Positions 15,730-26,398 of a stretch of DNA of 64,000 bases are shown here, piece by piece. The stretch lies in the NCBI RefSeq assembly GCF_007558825.1, contig NZ_VLTK01000001.1, forward strand, positions 124,001-188,000. Reading direction: 5' to 3'. The first letter of the stretch is position 1. The number at the start of each line of letters is the position of its first letter. Position numbers and translations under genes: made by a program. The notes beneath the pieces were generated by a model. That model searched no databases, had not been told where the DNA came from, and saw only the letters and a list, made by a program, of their open reading frames with translations. Source of the DNA: Brevibacterium aurantiacum (GTDB lineage: Bacteria > Actinomycetota > Actinomycetes > Actinomycetales > Brevibacteriaceae).

Positions 15730-16113
15730 TCAGGCGTGGAAGACCCGGATCTGAGCGAACCCTGTGGCCTTGTTGTTTCGGAACCAAAGCGTATGTGAGA
15801 AGTATCGGATGTCTTCGCCGTCGCTCGAATGCTCCCATTGGCCCCAGGCCGCAGCTGCCTTGCCGTGAGTGATGGCTGCGTCGAGATGACCGGCCACGGG
15901 CTTCGAGTCAGCAATGCGCAGCAGTGCGTCGATGACTTCGTCGCGCCCGGTGCTGGTCTCGACTCCCCCGCCGCCCACGATCTGGAGGATGCAGTCCTCA
16001 TCGACCACCTCGGCGAGGGCTTGTCTGTCTCCGTTGATCAGATTCTCCTCGAACCTGGCGACGAACATGTTCTTCGGACTGTTTCCGCAGGATTCTGTGC
16101 CTGTGAAGTTCAT
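15730..16113 (-). CDS. SnoaL/NTF2-like small protein
   Basis: 127 residues from ATG 16113; the longer frame to 16182 would run through the groEL terminator hairpin. The fold is the cone-shaped NTF2-like type: FEENLINGDRQALAEVVDEDCILQIV, a central GRDEVIDALLRIADSKPVAGH and a beta strand FSHTLWFRNNKATGFAQIRVFHA. Such proteins are often isomerases or ligand binders; no catalytic residues single out one here. It stands downstream of groEL on the same strand but behind a hairpin, so separate transcription is likely. Confidence 0.75.
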   Translation of the reverse strand: MNFTGTESCGNSPKNMFVARFEENLINGDRQALAEVVDEDCILQIVGGGGVETSTGRDEVIDALLRIADSKPVAGHLDAAITHGKAAAAWGQWEHSSDGEDIRYFSHTLWFRNNKATGFAQIRVFHA

Positions 16114-16146
16114 GCCGTCCAGGCTACGGCACGGCCTTCGAACCGA

Positions 16147-16190
16147 GAAGAGCCGTGCCGGCACCCTTTCGGGCACCGGCACGGCTCTTC
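16147..16190 (-). terminator. groEL terminator hairpin
   Basis: A perfect 15-bp stem (16147-16161 with 16176-16190) and a 14-base loop, starting 17 nt after the groEL stop. No T-tract follows, so stop efficiency is uncertain. Confidence 0.78.
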
Positions 16191-16206
16191 GAGTGAGAGG
16201 GGCTTA

Positions 16207-17850
<1,644 letters not shown>

Positions 17851-17997
17851 TTAGATCCTCCCTGATGGAGTGGATTGGGAATCCAGAGCAATCGTCAGCG
17901 CCCGCGACGGCAGAGAGTGTGTCCGCATGTTCCATTCCACACATGGACCACGCTCTCGAAACGATTGATGAGAAACCCTAGGTTTTCACCAGTACTA

Positions 17998-18026
17998 GAT
18001 TTAGCACTCTCCCCATGCGAGTGCAA
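17998..18026 (-). promoter_or_regulatory. groEL promoter
   Basis: On the minus strand, -35 TTGCAC (18021-18026), 17 bases, then -10 TAAATC (17998-18003). The whole promoter is covered by CIRCE, so bound HrcA would block RNA polymerase. Confidence 0.6.
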
Positions 18027-18027
18027 A
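18001..18027. promoter_or_regulatory. CIRCE operator (HrcA)
   Basis: TTAGCACTC, nine bases, then GAGTGCAAA at 18001-18027. The consensus is TTAGCACTC-N9-GAGTGCTAA, so there is one mismatch. HrcA binds this element and represses groE until heat shock. It lies about 160 nt upstream of the groEL start. Confidence 0.93.
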
Positions 18028-18238
18028 TATTGCCGCCCACCTGCGCCTGCCGAAATGGCTGCCTCCCGCGTGTTTCCGCAGTTCGGCCCAGCGCGAAACT
18101 CCCGCACGTTCCACAGAGCGGACACGTGAGGCGGGTGCGCCAGGTGGATGCGAGGTGCGGACTCACCAGGTGGACGCACCGGAAAGCTGCTGCAAGGAGC
18201 CTGCCCCCGCAGAAGGGAAGCCGCCCCCGTAGAACTGA

Positions 18239-18270
18239 AAAGCGCCAAGCAGCTGCCTGCTTGGCGCTTT
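18239..18270 (-). terminator. cspA terminator
   Basis: A perfect 14-bp stem (18239-18252 with 18257-18270), four-base loop, and on the minus strand a short T-rich continuation (CTTTTCAGTT). It lies about 75 nt after the cspA stop. Confidence 0.85.
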
Positions 18271-18343
18271 CCCCGCTCGATAGGATTCGGGCCTGAGCCG
18301 CCATCCCGCCGAGGCGGATCAAAAGACTTTACGTACGTGAGTC

Positions 18344-18547
18344 TCAGAGGAGGGTGACGGATTCCGCCTGAGGACCCTTTTGTCCTTCTCCAACTTCGAA
18401 CTCAACCTGCTGGCCCTCTTCGAGAGCGCGGTAGCCATCCATCTGGATTGCGCTCCAGTGAACGAACACATCCTGGTTGTTGCCTTCCAGGGTGATGAAA
18501 CCATAGCCCTTTTCGGCGTTGAACCACTTGACGGTACCTTGTGCCAT
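18344..18547 (-). CDS. cspA: Cold-shock domain protein CspA
   Basis: 67 residues, one cold-shock beta-barrel. RNP1 is KGYGFI and RNP2 is VFVHWSAI. It starts [14 protein letters not shown] with GGAGAA upstream of the ATG. The protein binds single-stranded RNA and DNA and melts secondary structure. It is monocistronic between the terminator at 18239 and the LytR_C gene. Confidence 0.96.
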   Translation of the reverse strand: MAQGTVKWFNAEKGYGFITLEGNNQDVFVHWSAIQMDGYRALEEGQQVEFEVGEGQKGPQAESVTLL

Positions 18548-18860
18548 TACTTCTCCATAAAGTGCAGTGTCATTGACATTCCATCACCCGCTTGCAACCT
18601 GTCTGGCCGCGCAGCGGACTACGGAAGCTAGTAAAACTCAACCGACCCCGCGATTTCTCTCATTGACCTCTGGAGAATGATCTCGGTGAAGCACGAATAG
18701 AACACAAGGGCAGTGCTTGCCTAGCTGATGCAACTCTACCCCAGCGTCGGACAGGTCCTCCGACGGCTCAACACTGTTACCAATTCGTTATACGGGACCA
18801 TTCGGAGAGTTCATTTCTCCTGGCAGACGAGTTCATTTCCGCTGAGATACGTGCGGACAT
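18548..18860. other. cspA upstream leader region
   Basis: About 310 bases without a gene. The part next to cspA should hold its promoter and cold-shock 5' leader. I see no convincing -35/-10 pair and no terminator here. Confidence 0.5.
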
Positions 18861-19448
18861 TCAGCCCTCGGCTTCGCCTGAACCGCCTTCGCCCGAATCG
18901 CCTCCGCTGGGTTCGGGTCCGCGTTCGGCGATATCCGAACAGATGACGACAGTGATGTCGGTGTCGAAGTCCGTCGAGGACTCGACGGCCTCGATGCCGA
19001 GCGCCTCGGCGACCATCTTCGCCTGAGAGGCATTCGCCTCATCAGCGTAGTAGACCGTGGAGTCGGTCAGTCCTGTCGAATAGTTGCCGACTTCGCCAAG
19101 GCCCCAGCCCTTCTCCTCCACCGCTTCGGAGAACTTCTTCGCGGTTCCCGAGACTCCGGAACCGTTGAGGACGTCAACCGTGACCGAGGAGTCTGCGACG
19201 CTGACTTCACTTTCGCTCGGCGATGGACTCGCCGAGGAGGTCTTGTCAGACCCGGAATCGGCGACGTCGGACTCGGGGTCCTTCATCGACGAGGTGATGA
19301 TGTTGATGGCAGCGACCACCAGCAGAACGGCAACAAGGGCGAGGATGATGACCAGTGCGATGGCACCGACATTCGACTGCGCCGCGGACTCCTGTCGATG
19401 GGCTCCGCTGCGTCGTCCAGTTTCGATCTCGTCGAATTCGTCAGTCAT
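18861..19448 (-). CDS. LytR_C-domain membrane protein
   Basis: 195 residues: short cytoplasmic N-terminus, helix at about 27-50 (VGAIALVIILALVAVLLVVAA), Ser/Asp-rich linker (55-80), and a LytR C-terminal domain (about 85-170) starting VTVDVLNGSGVSGTAKKFSEAV. The last residues are Gly/Glu-rich. LytR_C proteins are extracytoplasmic and associated with cell-envelope assembly in Actinobacteria, but no reaction is assigned to this free-standing form. It starts two bases after the DUF3263 stop, so both share one transcript. Confidence 0.86.
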   Translation of the reverse strand: MTDEFDEIETGRRSGAHRQESAAQSNVGAIALVIILALVAVLLVVAAINIITSSMKDPESDVADSGSDKTSSASPSPSESEVSVADSSVTVDVLNGSGVSGTAKKFSEAVEEKGWGLGEVGNYSTGLTDSTVYYADEANASQAKMVAEALGIEAVESSTDFDTDITVVICSDIAERGPEPSGGDSGEGGSGEAEG

Positions 19449-19450
19449 GT

Positions 19451-19717
19451 CTACCTCGAGACGCGGGCTTGTGCTCGTTCGCTCTGCCGCGTGGTGCGGA
19501 TGCGACGCAGGCGTTTGACCAGCATTGGGTCACTGGCAAGAGCGGCTGGGTTATCGAGCAGGGAATTGAGGATCTGGAAGTAGCTTGTGGCAGACATGTC
19601 GAACCGTTCGCGGATCGCATGATCTTTGGCTCCACCGTACTTCCACCAGCGCCGCTCGAACTCCAAAACGGACACCTCGAGCTCACTCAGTTCGGGTGCG
19701 CCTTGGTTCTGCGGCAT
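19451..19717 (-). CDS. DUF3263 small protein
   Basis: 88 residues. It contains the DUF3263 pattern LSELEVSVLEFERRWWKYGGAKDHAIRERFDMSATSYFQILNSLLDNPAAL, which looks like a helix-turn-helix (AIRERFDMSATSYFQIL). The family is short, conserved in Actinobacteria, and precedes a LytR_C gene in many genomes. DNA binding is plausible but untested. AAGGAG lies nine bases before the ATG. The tail RRIRTTRQSERAQARVSR is basic. Confidence 0.88.
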   Translation of the reverse strand: MPQNQGAPELSELEVSVLEFERRWWKYGGAKDHAIRERFDMSATSYFQILNSLLDNPAALASDPMLVKRLRRIRTTRQSERAQARVSR

Positions 19718-19949
19718 AGACGTTGTGCTCCTTCAAGATGAATCGTTGCTTCTATATTATCGCCCGGACGACAGGACTGAAATTCCCGGCGCGCCGTCGC
19801 GCGTCCGCCAGCGCGCCTTTCCATCCCCACCAGCGTGCCTTCGCATCCCCGCCGACACCATTCAAGGTCAGACAATCAGATAACCCACCCTGCTGCAGGA
19901 GACTGACCGCAGTGGGTGAGTCGCCCACCGCAGAGTGGGTCGAGATTGC

Positions 19950-19980
19950 CGACAGGTGGTCCGAATCGGACGACCTGTCG
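19950..19980 (-). terminator. Hairpin after the aldehyde dehydrogenase gene
   Basis: 15-base arms (19950-19964 and 19966-19980) with one mismatch form an almost complete palindrome 13 nt after the ALDH stop. No T-run follows on the minus strand. Confidence 0.55.
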
Positions 19981-19992
19981 AGCGAGAGCTGA

Positions 19993-21459
19993 TCAGCGGA
20001 TGCGGATGTTGACCTGCTTGATCTGGGTGAAGCCTTCGAGCATGCCCTCCAGCGATGCCTCACGACCGAAGCCGGAGGTCTTCATTCCGCCGTAGGACTG
20101 GCCTGCCAGCTGGCCACCGCCCTGGTTGACCTGGACCCAGCCGGATTCGATCCGATTGGCCATGGTCAGCGCGGCATCGACGTTCCTCGTGAACACGAAC
20201 GCGGCGAGGCCGAATTCGCTGTCATTGGCCATGTCGATGACCTCGTCGACGTCCTTCCAGGGAATGACGGAGAGGACGGGGCCGAAGATCTCTTCCTGGC
20301 TGGTCTGCCATTCGTTCTTGGCCTTGGAGAAGATGACGGGCGCGTGGTAGAAACCGGGTTCGCCGACCTCGAGTGAGTCCGAACCGTCGTAGGCGATCTC
20401 AACGCCGTCCATCGACTTGCCCATCTCGATGTAGTCAGACACCTGATCGTACTGCTTCTCGTTGATGATGCAGCCGATGTCGGAGTCCTCATTTCGAGGG
20501 TCACCGACCTTCATCTTCGAGACTGCGTCGACGAGCTTGCCCAGGAAGTCATCGTAGATGTCCTCGTGCAGGAACAGACGCGAACCCATCGTGCAGGACT
20601 GTCCCTGGCGTGCAAAGCGAGTCGAAAGCAGCACCTGCTGGAGGGTGTCGTCGTCGTTCGAGTCTGGGAAGACGATGTTGGGGCTCTTGCCACCGAGTTC
20701 CATCGAGGAGTGAGCGAGACGTCCGCCTGCCAGTTCCGCGACGTGGCGGCCGACGTTCGTCGAACCGGTGAACGAGACCTTATCGACGTCGGGGTGGACG
20801 TTGAGTGCTTCACCGATGACCGAGCCCTTGCCGGTGACGACGTTGAGGACGCCGGCCGGTAGGATGTCGGCGAGCAGCTCAGCCATCTTCAGAATCGTCA
20901 GCGGTGCATCCTCGGCGCATTTGAGGACGATCGTGTTGCCCGCGGCCAGTGCGGCCGGGGTCTTGAAGGCTGCGATCATCAGCGGTGAGTTCCACGGCAG
21001 GATTCCGGCGACGACGCCGAGAGGCACCCGCTTCGTGTACTGCAGCTGACCGTCACCGGCCGGCAGAGTGTTGCCCTTGACCTCGCCGGCGACTCCGCCC
21101 ATGTAGCGGAACAGGTCGGCCAGGATGATCGTCTCCGGACGTGCCTGTGTCCGGATGGCGTTGCCGGTGTCGATCGCGGTCAGTTGGGCCAGTTCCTCGG
21201 AAGCGGCTTCAAGGGCGTCGGCGCAGCGGATGAGCATCTTCTGCCGTTCCTTGAACGGAAGCGCAGCCCATTCGGGAAATGCCTTCCGAGCAGCTTTGAC
21301 GGCGCGATCGGCGTCCGCTTCCTTGCCATTGGCCACAGTGGCGATCACAACGTTGCGATCGATGGGGGTGATGACGTCTTTCCTGTCACCGTCGGCAGCT
21401 TCGACCCATTCTCCGCCGATGAACATCTTCCAGTTCGTGGCCTCGGGAAATTGCGACAT
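19993..21459 (-). CDS. NAD(P)-dependent aldehyde dehydrogenase
   Basis: 488 residues, full length for the ALDH superfamily. The catalytic C289 (QGQSCTMGSR), general base E254 (SMELGGK) and oxyanion N157 (LPWNSP) are present, as is the Rossmann FTGSTNVGR. It oxidises an aldehyde to the acid; the substrate cannot be told, and betaine-aldehyde or phenylacetaldehyde type activity are both possible. AAAGGA precedes the ATG. It is monocistronic and divergent from ung. Confidence 0.92.
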   Translation of the reverse strand: MSQFPEATNWKMFIGGEWVEAADGDRKDVITPIDRNVVIATVANGKEADADRAVKAARKAFPEWAALPFKERQKMLIRCADALEAASEELAQLTAIDTGNAIRTQARPETIILADLFRYMGGVAGEVKGNTLPAGDGQLQYTKRVPLGVVAGILPWNSPLMIAAFKTPAALAAGNTIVLKCAEDAPLTILKMAELLADILPAGVLNVVTGKGSVIGEALNVHPDVDKVSFTGSTNVGRHVAELAGGRLAHSSMELGGKSPNIVFPDSNDDDTLQQVLLSTRFARQGQSCTMGSRLFLHEDIYDDFLGKLVDAVSKMKVGDPRNEDSDIGCIINEKQYDQVSDYIEMGKSMDGVEIAYDGSDSLEVGEPGFYHAPVIFSKAKNEWQTSQEEIFGPVLSVIPWKDVDEVIDMANDSEFGLAAFVFTRNVDAALTMANRIESGWVQVNQGGGQLAGQSYGGMKTSGFGREASLEGMLEGFTQIKQVNIRIR

Positions 21460-21622
21460 AGTGATCCTTTCACCTACTCAGTTCTGCGATGAACTCTTGT
21501 CGTCGAGCATATCGTCTGCCCGGGTCCGAAAAGAATGGTGGGAGGGTAGGCGATGATGCACACCTGATCTGCGTTGTGTGCACATCGGCACCGAGCCTCA
21601 CCCCATCGGTAGAATCGCGGCC

Positions 21623-22324
21623 ATGACGTCCACAGCCGAACTGACGAAGATCATGTCCCCCGATTGGGCCACGGCGCTGTCCGGCCAGGCCGATCGCATC
21701 CATGCCATGGGCGATTTACTGCGGGAGGAGGTCGCCGCCGGGCGCAGTTATCTGCCCAGCGGAGACAAGGTGTTCCGTGCCTTTGCCGAGCCCCTCGCCG
21801 AGGTGAAGGTGCTCATCGTCGGTCAGGATCCCTATCCGACCCCCGGACATGCGATCGGTCTGTCCTTCGCCGTCGATCCCGAGGTGCGTCCGCTCCCCCG
21901 GTCGCTGACGAACATCTACAAGGAACTCAACTCCGACCTGGGCATCGAGCCTGCCGCCCATGGTGATCTGCAGGCCTGGTCTCGGCAGGGAGTCATGCTG
22001 CTCAACAGGGTGCTCACTGTTTCACCGGGCGAGCCCGCATCCCACCGCAGACGCGGCTGGGAGGCCATCACCGAAACCGCGATCGCCGCACTCGTCGACC
22101 GGGATCAGCCGCTCGTGGCGATACTCTGGGGCCGTGACGCGAGGAATCTGGCACCGATGCTGCAGTCGGGTCGCTCCGAGGTTGCGATCATCGAGTCCGC
22201 GCATCCGTCGCCGCTGTCGGCCAGCAGAGGCTTTTTCGGATCCCGACCGTTCTCGCGGACGAACGAACTGCTGGGACAGAAGGGCATACCGCCCATCGAC
22301 TGGGCCCTCCCACCCCAGGACTGA
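21623..22324 (+). CDS. ung: Uracil-DNA glycosylase, family 1
   Basis: 233 residues from ATG 21623; a longer frame begins at 21578 without better signals. Motif A is [16 protein letters not shown] with catalytic D69; the usual His after Tyr is Pro, as in mycobacterial Ung. Motif B is [21 protein letters not shown] with H194. It removes uracil from DNA in base-excision repair. It converges with the thrE gene. Confidence 0.95.
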   Translation: MTSTAELTKIMSPDWATALSGQADRIHAMGDLLREEVAAGRSYLPSGDKVFRAFAEPLAEVKVLIVGQDPYPTPGHAIGLSFAVDPEVRPLPRSLTNIYKELNSDLGIEPAAHGDLQAWSRQGVMLLNRVLTVSPGEPASHRRRGWEAITETAIAALVDRDQPLVAILWGRDARNLAPMLQSGRSEVAIIESAHPSPLSASRGFFGSRPFSRTNELLGQKGIPPIDWALPPQD

Positions 22325-22381
22325 ACGTGCCGATGCTGAGCGTGGACACACTGAGCGGGCAGCCAGTGAACGTGTCGGCAC

Positions 22382-24124
22382 TCAGTCGCGGGGTTCGACA
22401 GTGTCCAGAGTGATCGTCGATTCATTCGAGCGCGCAGATTCGGCGGTCTTCTCCACAGCGTCTGCCTTGAGGTTCTTCAGCGGCCGGGCCAGGTAGCTGC
22501 CGAGCACTGCGCCGACGGCCAGTGCCGCATTGGCAAGAATCGCGGTGAACAGCGAGGACAGTCCCACTGCGAAGGACGTCGTCTCGGATTCGGCGACGAT
22601 CAGATAGACGGCGGTGAAGATCGACAGCCCCTGCAGCAGGGTGTAGATCGCGGGAATCATGAGAACGATGGCAGGCGCGCCCAACCGAAGGGACAGCGGT
22701 CGCGCAAGGAAACCGCTCACGGTCGCCGCCAGCAGACTGGCGAGGACATTGTCGATCTCGAGGACCGTCAGCACCGTGATCGTGATGTAGGAGGCAAGAC
22801 CGACGAACGCGGCCGGCAGGATGAACCGCCTCGTCGACTGCATGGCGACGACTGCCGCCATTGAGACGACTGCCGCTGCGATCATCGAGGCGATCGCGGT
22901 GAGGACATGTACACCGGTCTTGGGCACGAGAACCTCGATCGGGTCGAGGCCGATCGCCTCGCCGGTCACCACTCCCAGTGCCAAACCCGAAACGATGCCG
23001 GCCAGGGTCAGGACCACTCCCACCATTCGCCCGGCCGCAGTGAGCGGAAAGTTCGTCAGGGCGTCTTGGACAGACGAATACAGAGACTGAGTCGGCAGAA
23101 GCAGGACGATTCCGGCAGCAACAAGGTACTGCGGTGATTCGATGATGCCGAAGTTCCCGGCCACCATCGCCACCAGGGTCGCAATCGCCGCCTGCAGCGT
23201 GGTGATGAAGAAATTGGGCAGACTGGTGCGGCCGATGAACTTGCCGCTCTCCCGGATGAAGATCGCCATGACGATTCCGAGGACTGCTGTGATGGCTCCG
23301 CCGCCGAGCATCACGACGAGACTGCCGACCATCAGTCCCCAGGCTCCTGTGACGAACCAGTCCTGATAGGGACGTCGCTGCGACCTGATGGCGTCGAGGC
23401 GGCTGCGTGCATCGTTGAATCCGATGTTGCCCGCAACCAGATCGGTGACGAGCTTGTGCACGGAACCGAGCTTCGCGAAGTGGATGGATTCGCCCCGGTT
23501 GACGCGCATGACGGTCATGAGACGGCCATCAGAGGTCGAATAGTGCACGGTGAGGGTGTTCGAGGTCAGGTCCACCTGCGCAGTCGTCAGCCCGAAGGCC
23601 GCACAGGCCGCGATGACGGAGACTTCGATGTCGGAGGTGCCTGCGCCGGCGCGCATCATGATCGCGGCGATGTCGGCCGCGAGGTCGAGGACCATCCTGG
23701 CCTCGTCCTCGGCAGGCTCGTTGGCTTGCACCGGAGCCTTGTACGGGCTGCCTTTGAGGGCGGTGACGATCGGCACCGGCTGGGTGTTGACCGAGGCACC
23801 GGAGACGAGTCTGCCCACGGTGCGTCTGGCCACGCGCTGTGCGACCCGCTGAGAGGTGCCTCTTTGGTCGGCTTTCGGCTTCGACTTGGCTGTCGTCGCT
23901 TTCGCTGACTTCGGGCCTGCAGGGTCGACGTCCGCGGACTTCAGCGCTCCGGTCGGTGCTTCGCGCAGCTCCTGCAGGCGCTGCTGACGAGAGAGTTCGA
24001 GCAGTTCCTGCAACGCCGAGGATCCGGCTTCGGCCTGGTTCGCACCGTGCTCAGGTCCGGACGACGACTGGGCGTCGACCGGTACCTCGGCGGTGGGGGC
24101 CTCTTCTGTGCTGTCGTCCGTCAC
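22382..24124 (-). CDS. thrE: ThrE-type threonine/serine exporter
   Basis: 580 residues from GTG 24124. A cytoplasmic region of about 250 residues includes a low-complexity N-terminus and a domain with GAGTSDIEVSVIAACAAFGLT. About ten hydrophobic helices follow, beginning GAWGLMVGSLVVMLGGG, in the ThrE plan of N-terminal soluble part plus double membrane repeat. Corynebacterial ThrE exports L-threonine and L-serine. The start overlaps the stop of the upstream amidohydrolase by 4 nt (GTGA). It is somewhat longer than the corynebacterial protein because of the N-terminal extension. Confidence 0.85.
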   Translation of the reverse strand: MTDDSTEEAPTAEVPVDAQSSSGPEHGANQAEAGSSALQELLELSRQQRLQELREAPTGALKSADVDPAGPKSAKATTAKSKPKADQRGTSQRVAQRVARRTVGRLVSGASVNTQPVPIVTALKGSPYKAPVQANEPAEDEARMVLDLAADIAAIMMRAGAGTSDIEVSVIAACAAFGLTTAQVDLTSNTLTVHYSTSDGRLMTVMRVNRGESIHFAKLGSVHKLVTDLVAGNIGFNDARSRLDAIRSQRRPYQDWFVTGAWGLMVGSLVVMLGGGAITAVLGIVMAIFIRESGKFIGRTSLPNFFITTLQAAIATLVAMVAGNFGIIESPQYLVAAGIVLLLPTQSLYSSVQDALTNFPLTAAGRMVGVVLTLAGIVSGLALGVVTGEAIGLDPIEVLVPKTGVHVLTAIASMIAAAVVSMAAVVAMQSTRRFILPAAFVGLASYITITVLTVLEIDNVLASLLAATVSGFLARPLSLRLGAPAIVLMIPAIYTLLQGLSIFTAVYLIVAESETTSFAVGLSSLFTAILANAALAVGAVLGSYLARPLKNLKADAVEKTAESARSNESTITLDTVEPRD

Positions 24125-25401
24125 GGCTCACTGATGAGAGTCGGGCCGAATGGGTCCGCCACATCGGCAGAACCTGCTGCGGCGTCGAACTCGAAGACCT
24201 TGCGGCCGGAGACGAACACCTGATCGGCGCGGGAGTTCAGGTCGAGCGGGTCACCGGACCAGATGACGAGGTCAGCGTCGCGACCCGGTGCCAGTGAGCC
24301 GAGTCGGTCATCGAGGCCGAAGATCGCGGCCGGGTTGATGGTCAGAGCTTCGAGCGCGATGACCGGGTCGAGGCCTTCCTTGACGGCCAGGGAGGCCTCA
24401 TGGATGAGGAAGTTGATGGGGATGACGGGGTGGTCGGTGGTCAGGGCGATGCGCACCCCGGCCTTGGCAAGGGCGCCCGCGGTCGCCAAAGTGCGATCGC
24501 GCAGCTCGACCTTCGACCGGCTGGTCATGAGGGGCCCGAGGATGACGTCGATGCCCTTGTCGGCGATGTAGTCAGCGATCTTGTGGCCCTCTGTGCCGTG
24601 GTTGATGACCAGTCGGTAGCCGAATTCCTCGGACAGCCGGATGGCCGTGGCGATGTCATCGGCGCGGTGGCAGTGCTGGTCGAAGACGAGTTTTCGCTCA
24701 AGGACATCTGCCAGGGTCTCTTTGGCAAGGTCACGTTCGAAGGGTGTGCCTTCGGCTTCGGCATGGGCCCGCTTCGCCAGGTAGTTCTGCGCATCGACGA
24801 AGGCGTCGCGGAAGATCTTCGCAGTTCCCATGCGTGTGGACGGGGTGACGTCCTTCTCACCGTAGACGCGCTTCGGGTTCTCTCCCAGTGCGGACTTCAC
24901 GGACAGATCCTGCGTCACGAGCATCTCGTCGACGATCCGACCCCAGGTCTTGACGAAGGCGGTGCGCCCGCCGATCGGATTGCCGGATCCTGGCTTGATG
25001 AGCGCCGAGGTGACTCCCCCGCGCAGTGCGTCCTTGAACCCGAGGTCACTCGGGTCGATGCCGTCGAGAGCACGCACGCCGGCACCATTGGGATTCGTCA
25101 TCTCGTTCGTATCGTCACCTGACCAGCCCTCGCCATCCTCATGGACGCCGAGGTGGCCGTGGGCTTCGATGAATCCCGGCAGGACCCAGCGGCCCCCAGC
25201 GTCGATGACCTTCGTGCCGGCTGGCAGATCCTGTGCGGCGCCAGCGCCGGATTCCACTGAGGTGATGGTTCCGTCCGAGACCAGGATCGTGCCGGATTCG
25301 ATCGGTTCGACACGTCTGCCGTCGGCGTCTGCGATGGGCACAATCCGAGCATTGGTGATGGCGAAATCAGTGATCTCGGGAACCGGAACCGAACGATACA
25401 T
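24121..25401 (-). CDS. Metal-dependent amidohydrolase (imidazolonepropionase/dihydroorotase-like)
   Basis: 426 residues. Metal motif HGH in GFIEAHGHLGVHE, later FDQHCHRADD, LVINHGTEGHK and LTTDHPVIP give the usual His/Asp ligands of the amidohydrolase barrel. A flanking beta-sandwich is formed by the ends (LVSDGTITSVESGAG and LAPGRDADLVIWSGDPLDL). Substrate not identifiable; family members cleave amide or ring C-N bonds. AAGGAG precedes the ATG. It is translationally coupled to the exporter ThrE, which could remove a product. Confidence 0.84.
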   Translation of the reverse strand: MYRSVPVPEITDFAITNARIVPIADADGRRVEPIESGTILVSDGTITSVESGAGAAQDLPAGTKVIDAGGRWVLPGFIEAHGHLGVHEDGEGWSGDDTNEMTNPNGAGVRALDGIDPSDLGFKDALRGGVTSALIKPGSGNPIGGRTAFVKTWGRIVDEMLVTQDLSVKSALGENPKRVYGEKDVTPSTRMGTAKIFRDAFVDAQNYLAKRAHAEAEGTPFERDLAKETLADVLERKLVFDQHCHRADDIATAIRLSEEFGYRLVINHGTEGHKIADYIADKGIDVILGPLMTSRSKVELRDRTLATAGALAKAGVRIALTTDHPVIPINFLIHEASLAVKEGLDPVIALEALTINPAAIFGLDDRLGSLAPGRDADLVIWSGDPLDLNSRADQVFVSGRKVFEFDAAAGSADVADPFGPTLISEP

Positions 25402-25603
25402 TGTGCTCCTTCTGCAGTGACCTTCAAAGATGAGATCCGTGTCGATTCGAGTCTACGCCAGGCGCTCGGCACTGGTCACGACGCGGTGCCGCCGGGGTCT
25501 TCTGCAGTCTGATCCGTTTCCAGCAAGGCAGTCCGACCTGATTCCGGCAAGGCCGATTCAGTATAGTTCGGAGTCAGAGAACCAATGAGAGAAGGACCCT
25601 GCG

Positions 25604-26398
25604 ATGCTCCAGACAATCACGTCATATGTCGCGATCGGCGACTCCTTCAGTGAAGGGCTGATGGACCATGACCCCAACCAAGAGGACCGGTACTTGGGAT
25701 GGGCCGATCGTCTGGCCGGCAAGCTCGTCGACTCCCCCGTGGGCAGTTCCGAGCTCACCTACGCCAACCTGGCCATCCGCGGGCGTCTCCTCGATCGGAT
25801 CATCGATGAGCAGGTGCCCAAGGCACTCGCCCTCAAACCCGACCTGGTCAGCTTCTGCGGCGGCGGCAATGACTGCCTGCGCCCGACGGCCGACATCGAT
25901 GACCTGGCCGATCAGTTCGAACGCGCCGTCGTCGCCTTCCGCGAGGCCGGCATCGAGGTGCTCATGTGCAACGGCTTCGACACGGAGATCAGCTCACCTC
26001 TGATCCGCGCCGTACGTCCGCGCGTGGGCATCTACAACACCCACCTGTGGTCGATCGCGCAGCGTCACGGCTGCCACATGATCGACGTCTGGGGCCTGCG
26101 ACCCCTCTACGCCGGCGAGAATTGGGCCGATGATCGGATCCACCTCTCGCCTAAAGGCCACGACCTCGTCGCGGATCAGGCACTGGCCACCCTGGAGAGC
26201 GGACATTCGCTGCCCGTGACAGGGTTCGCGATGCCAGCACGCCCGACGCGGCCGATCCGCGCCGCAGTCAGCGAGGAGTCGAAATGGGCCCGTGAGCACT
26301 TCGCCCCCTGGGTAGGTCGGCGCCTGCGCGGCCAGTCCTCGGGCGACAAGCTCGATGCGAAGCTTCCCGAACTGACTCGCGTGCGCAAACCCGAATGA
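25604..26398 (+). CDS. SGNH/GDSL-family hydrolase
   Basis: 264 residues. Block I is VAIGDSFSEG with the catalytic Ser, block III GGGNDC and block V DRIHLSPKGH with the Asp/His pair. Members are esterases or acyl hydrolases. The last about 60 residues (from about 205) are a less conserved, Arg/Pro-rich tail. GAAGGA stands before the ATG. It overlaps the next hydrolase by 4 nt. Confidence 0.88.
   Translation: MLQTITSYVAIGDSFSEGLMDHDPNQEDRYLGWADRLAGKLVDSPVGSSELTYANLAIRGRLLDRIIDEQVPKALALKPDLVSFCGGGNDCLRPTADIDDLADQFERAVVAFREAGIEVLMCNGFDTEISSPLIRAVRPRVGIYNTHLWSIAQRHGCHMIDVWGLRPLYAGENWADDRIHLSPKGHDLVADQALATLESGHSLPVTGFAMPARPTRPIRAAVSEESKWAREHFAPWVGRRLRGQSSGDKLDAKLPELTRVRKPE

Noticed and set aside
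22327..22381. Hairpin between ung and thrE (GTGCCGA / TCGGCAC)
   Set aside because: Seven-base arms with a 41-base loop are too weak to call a terminator.
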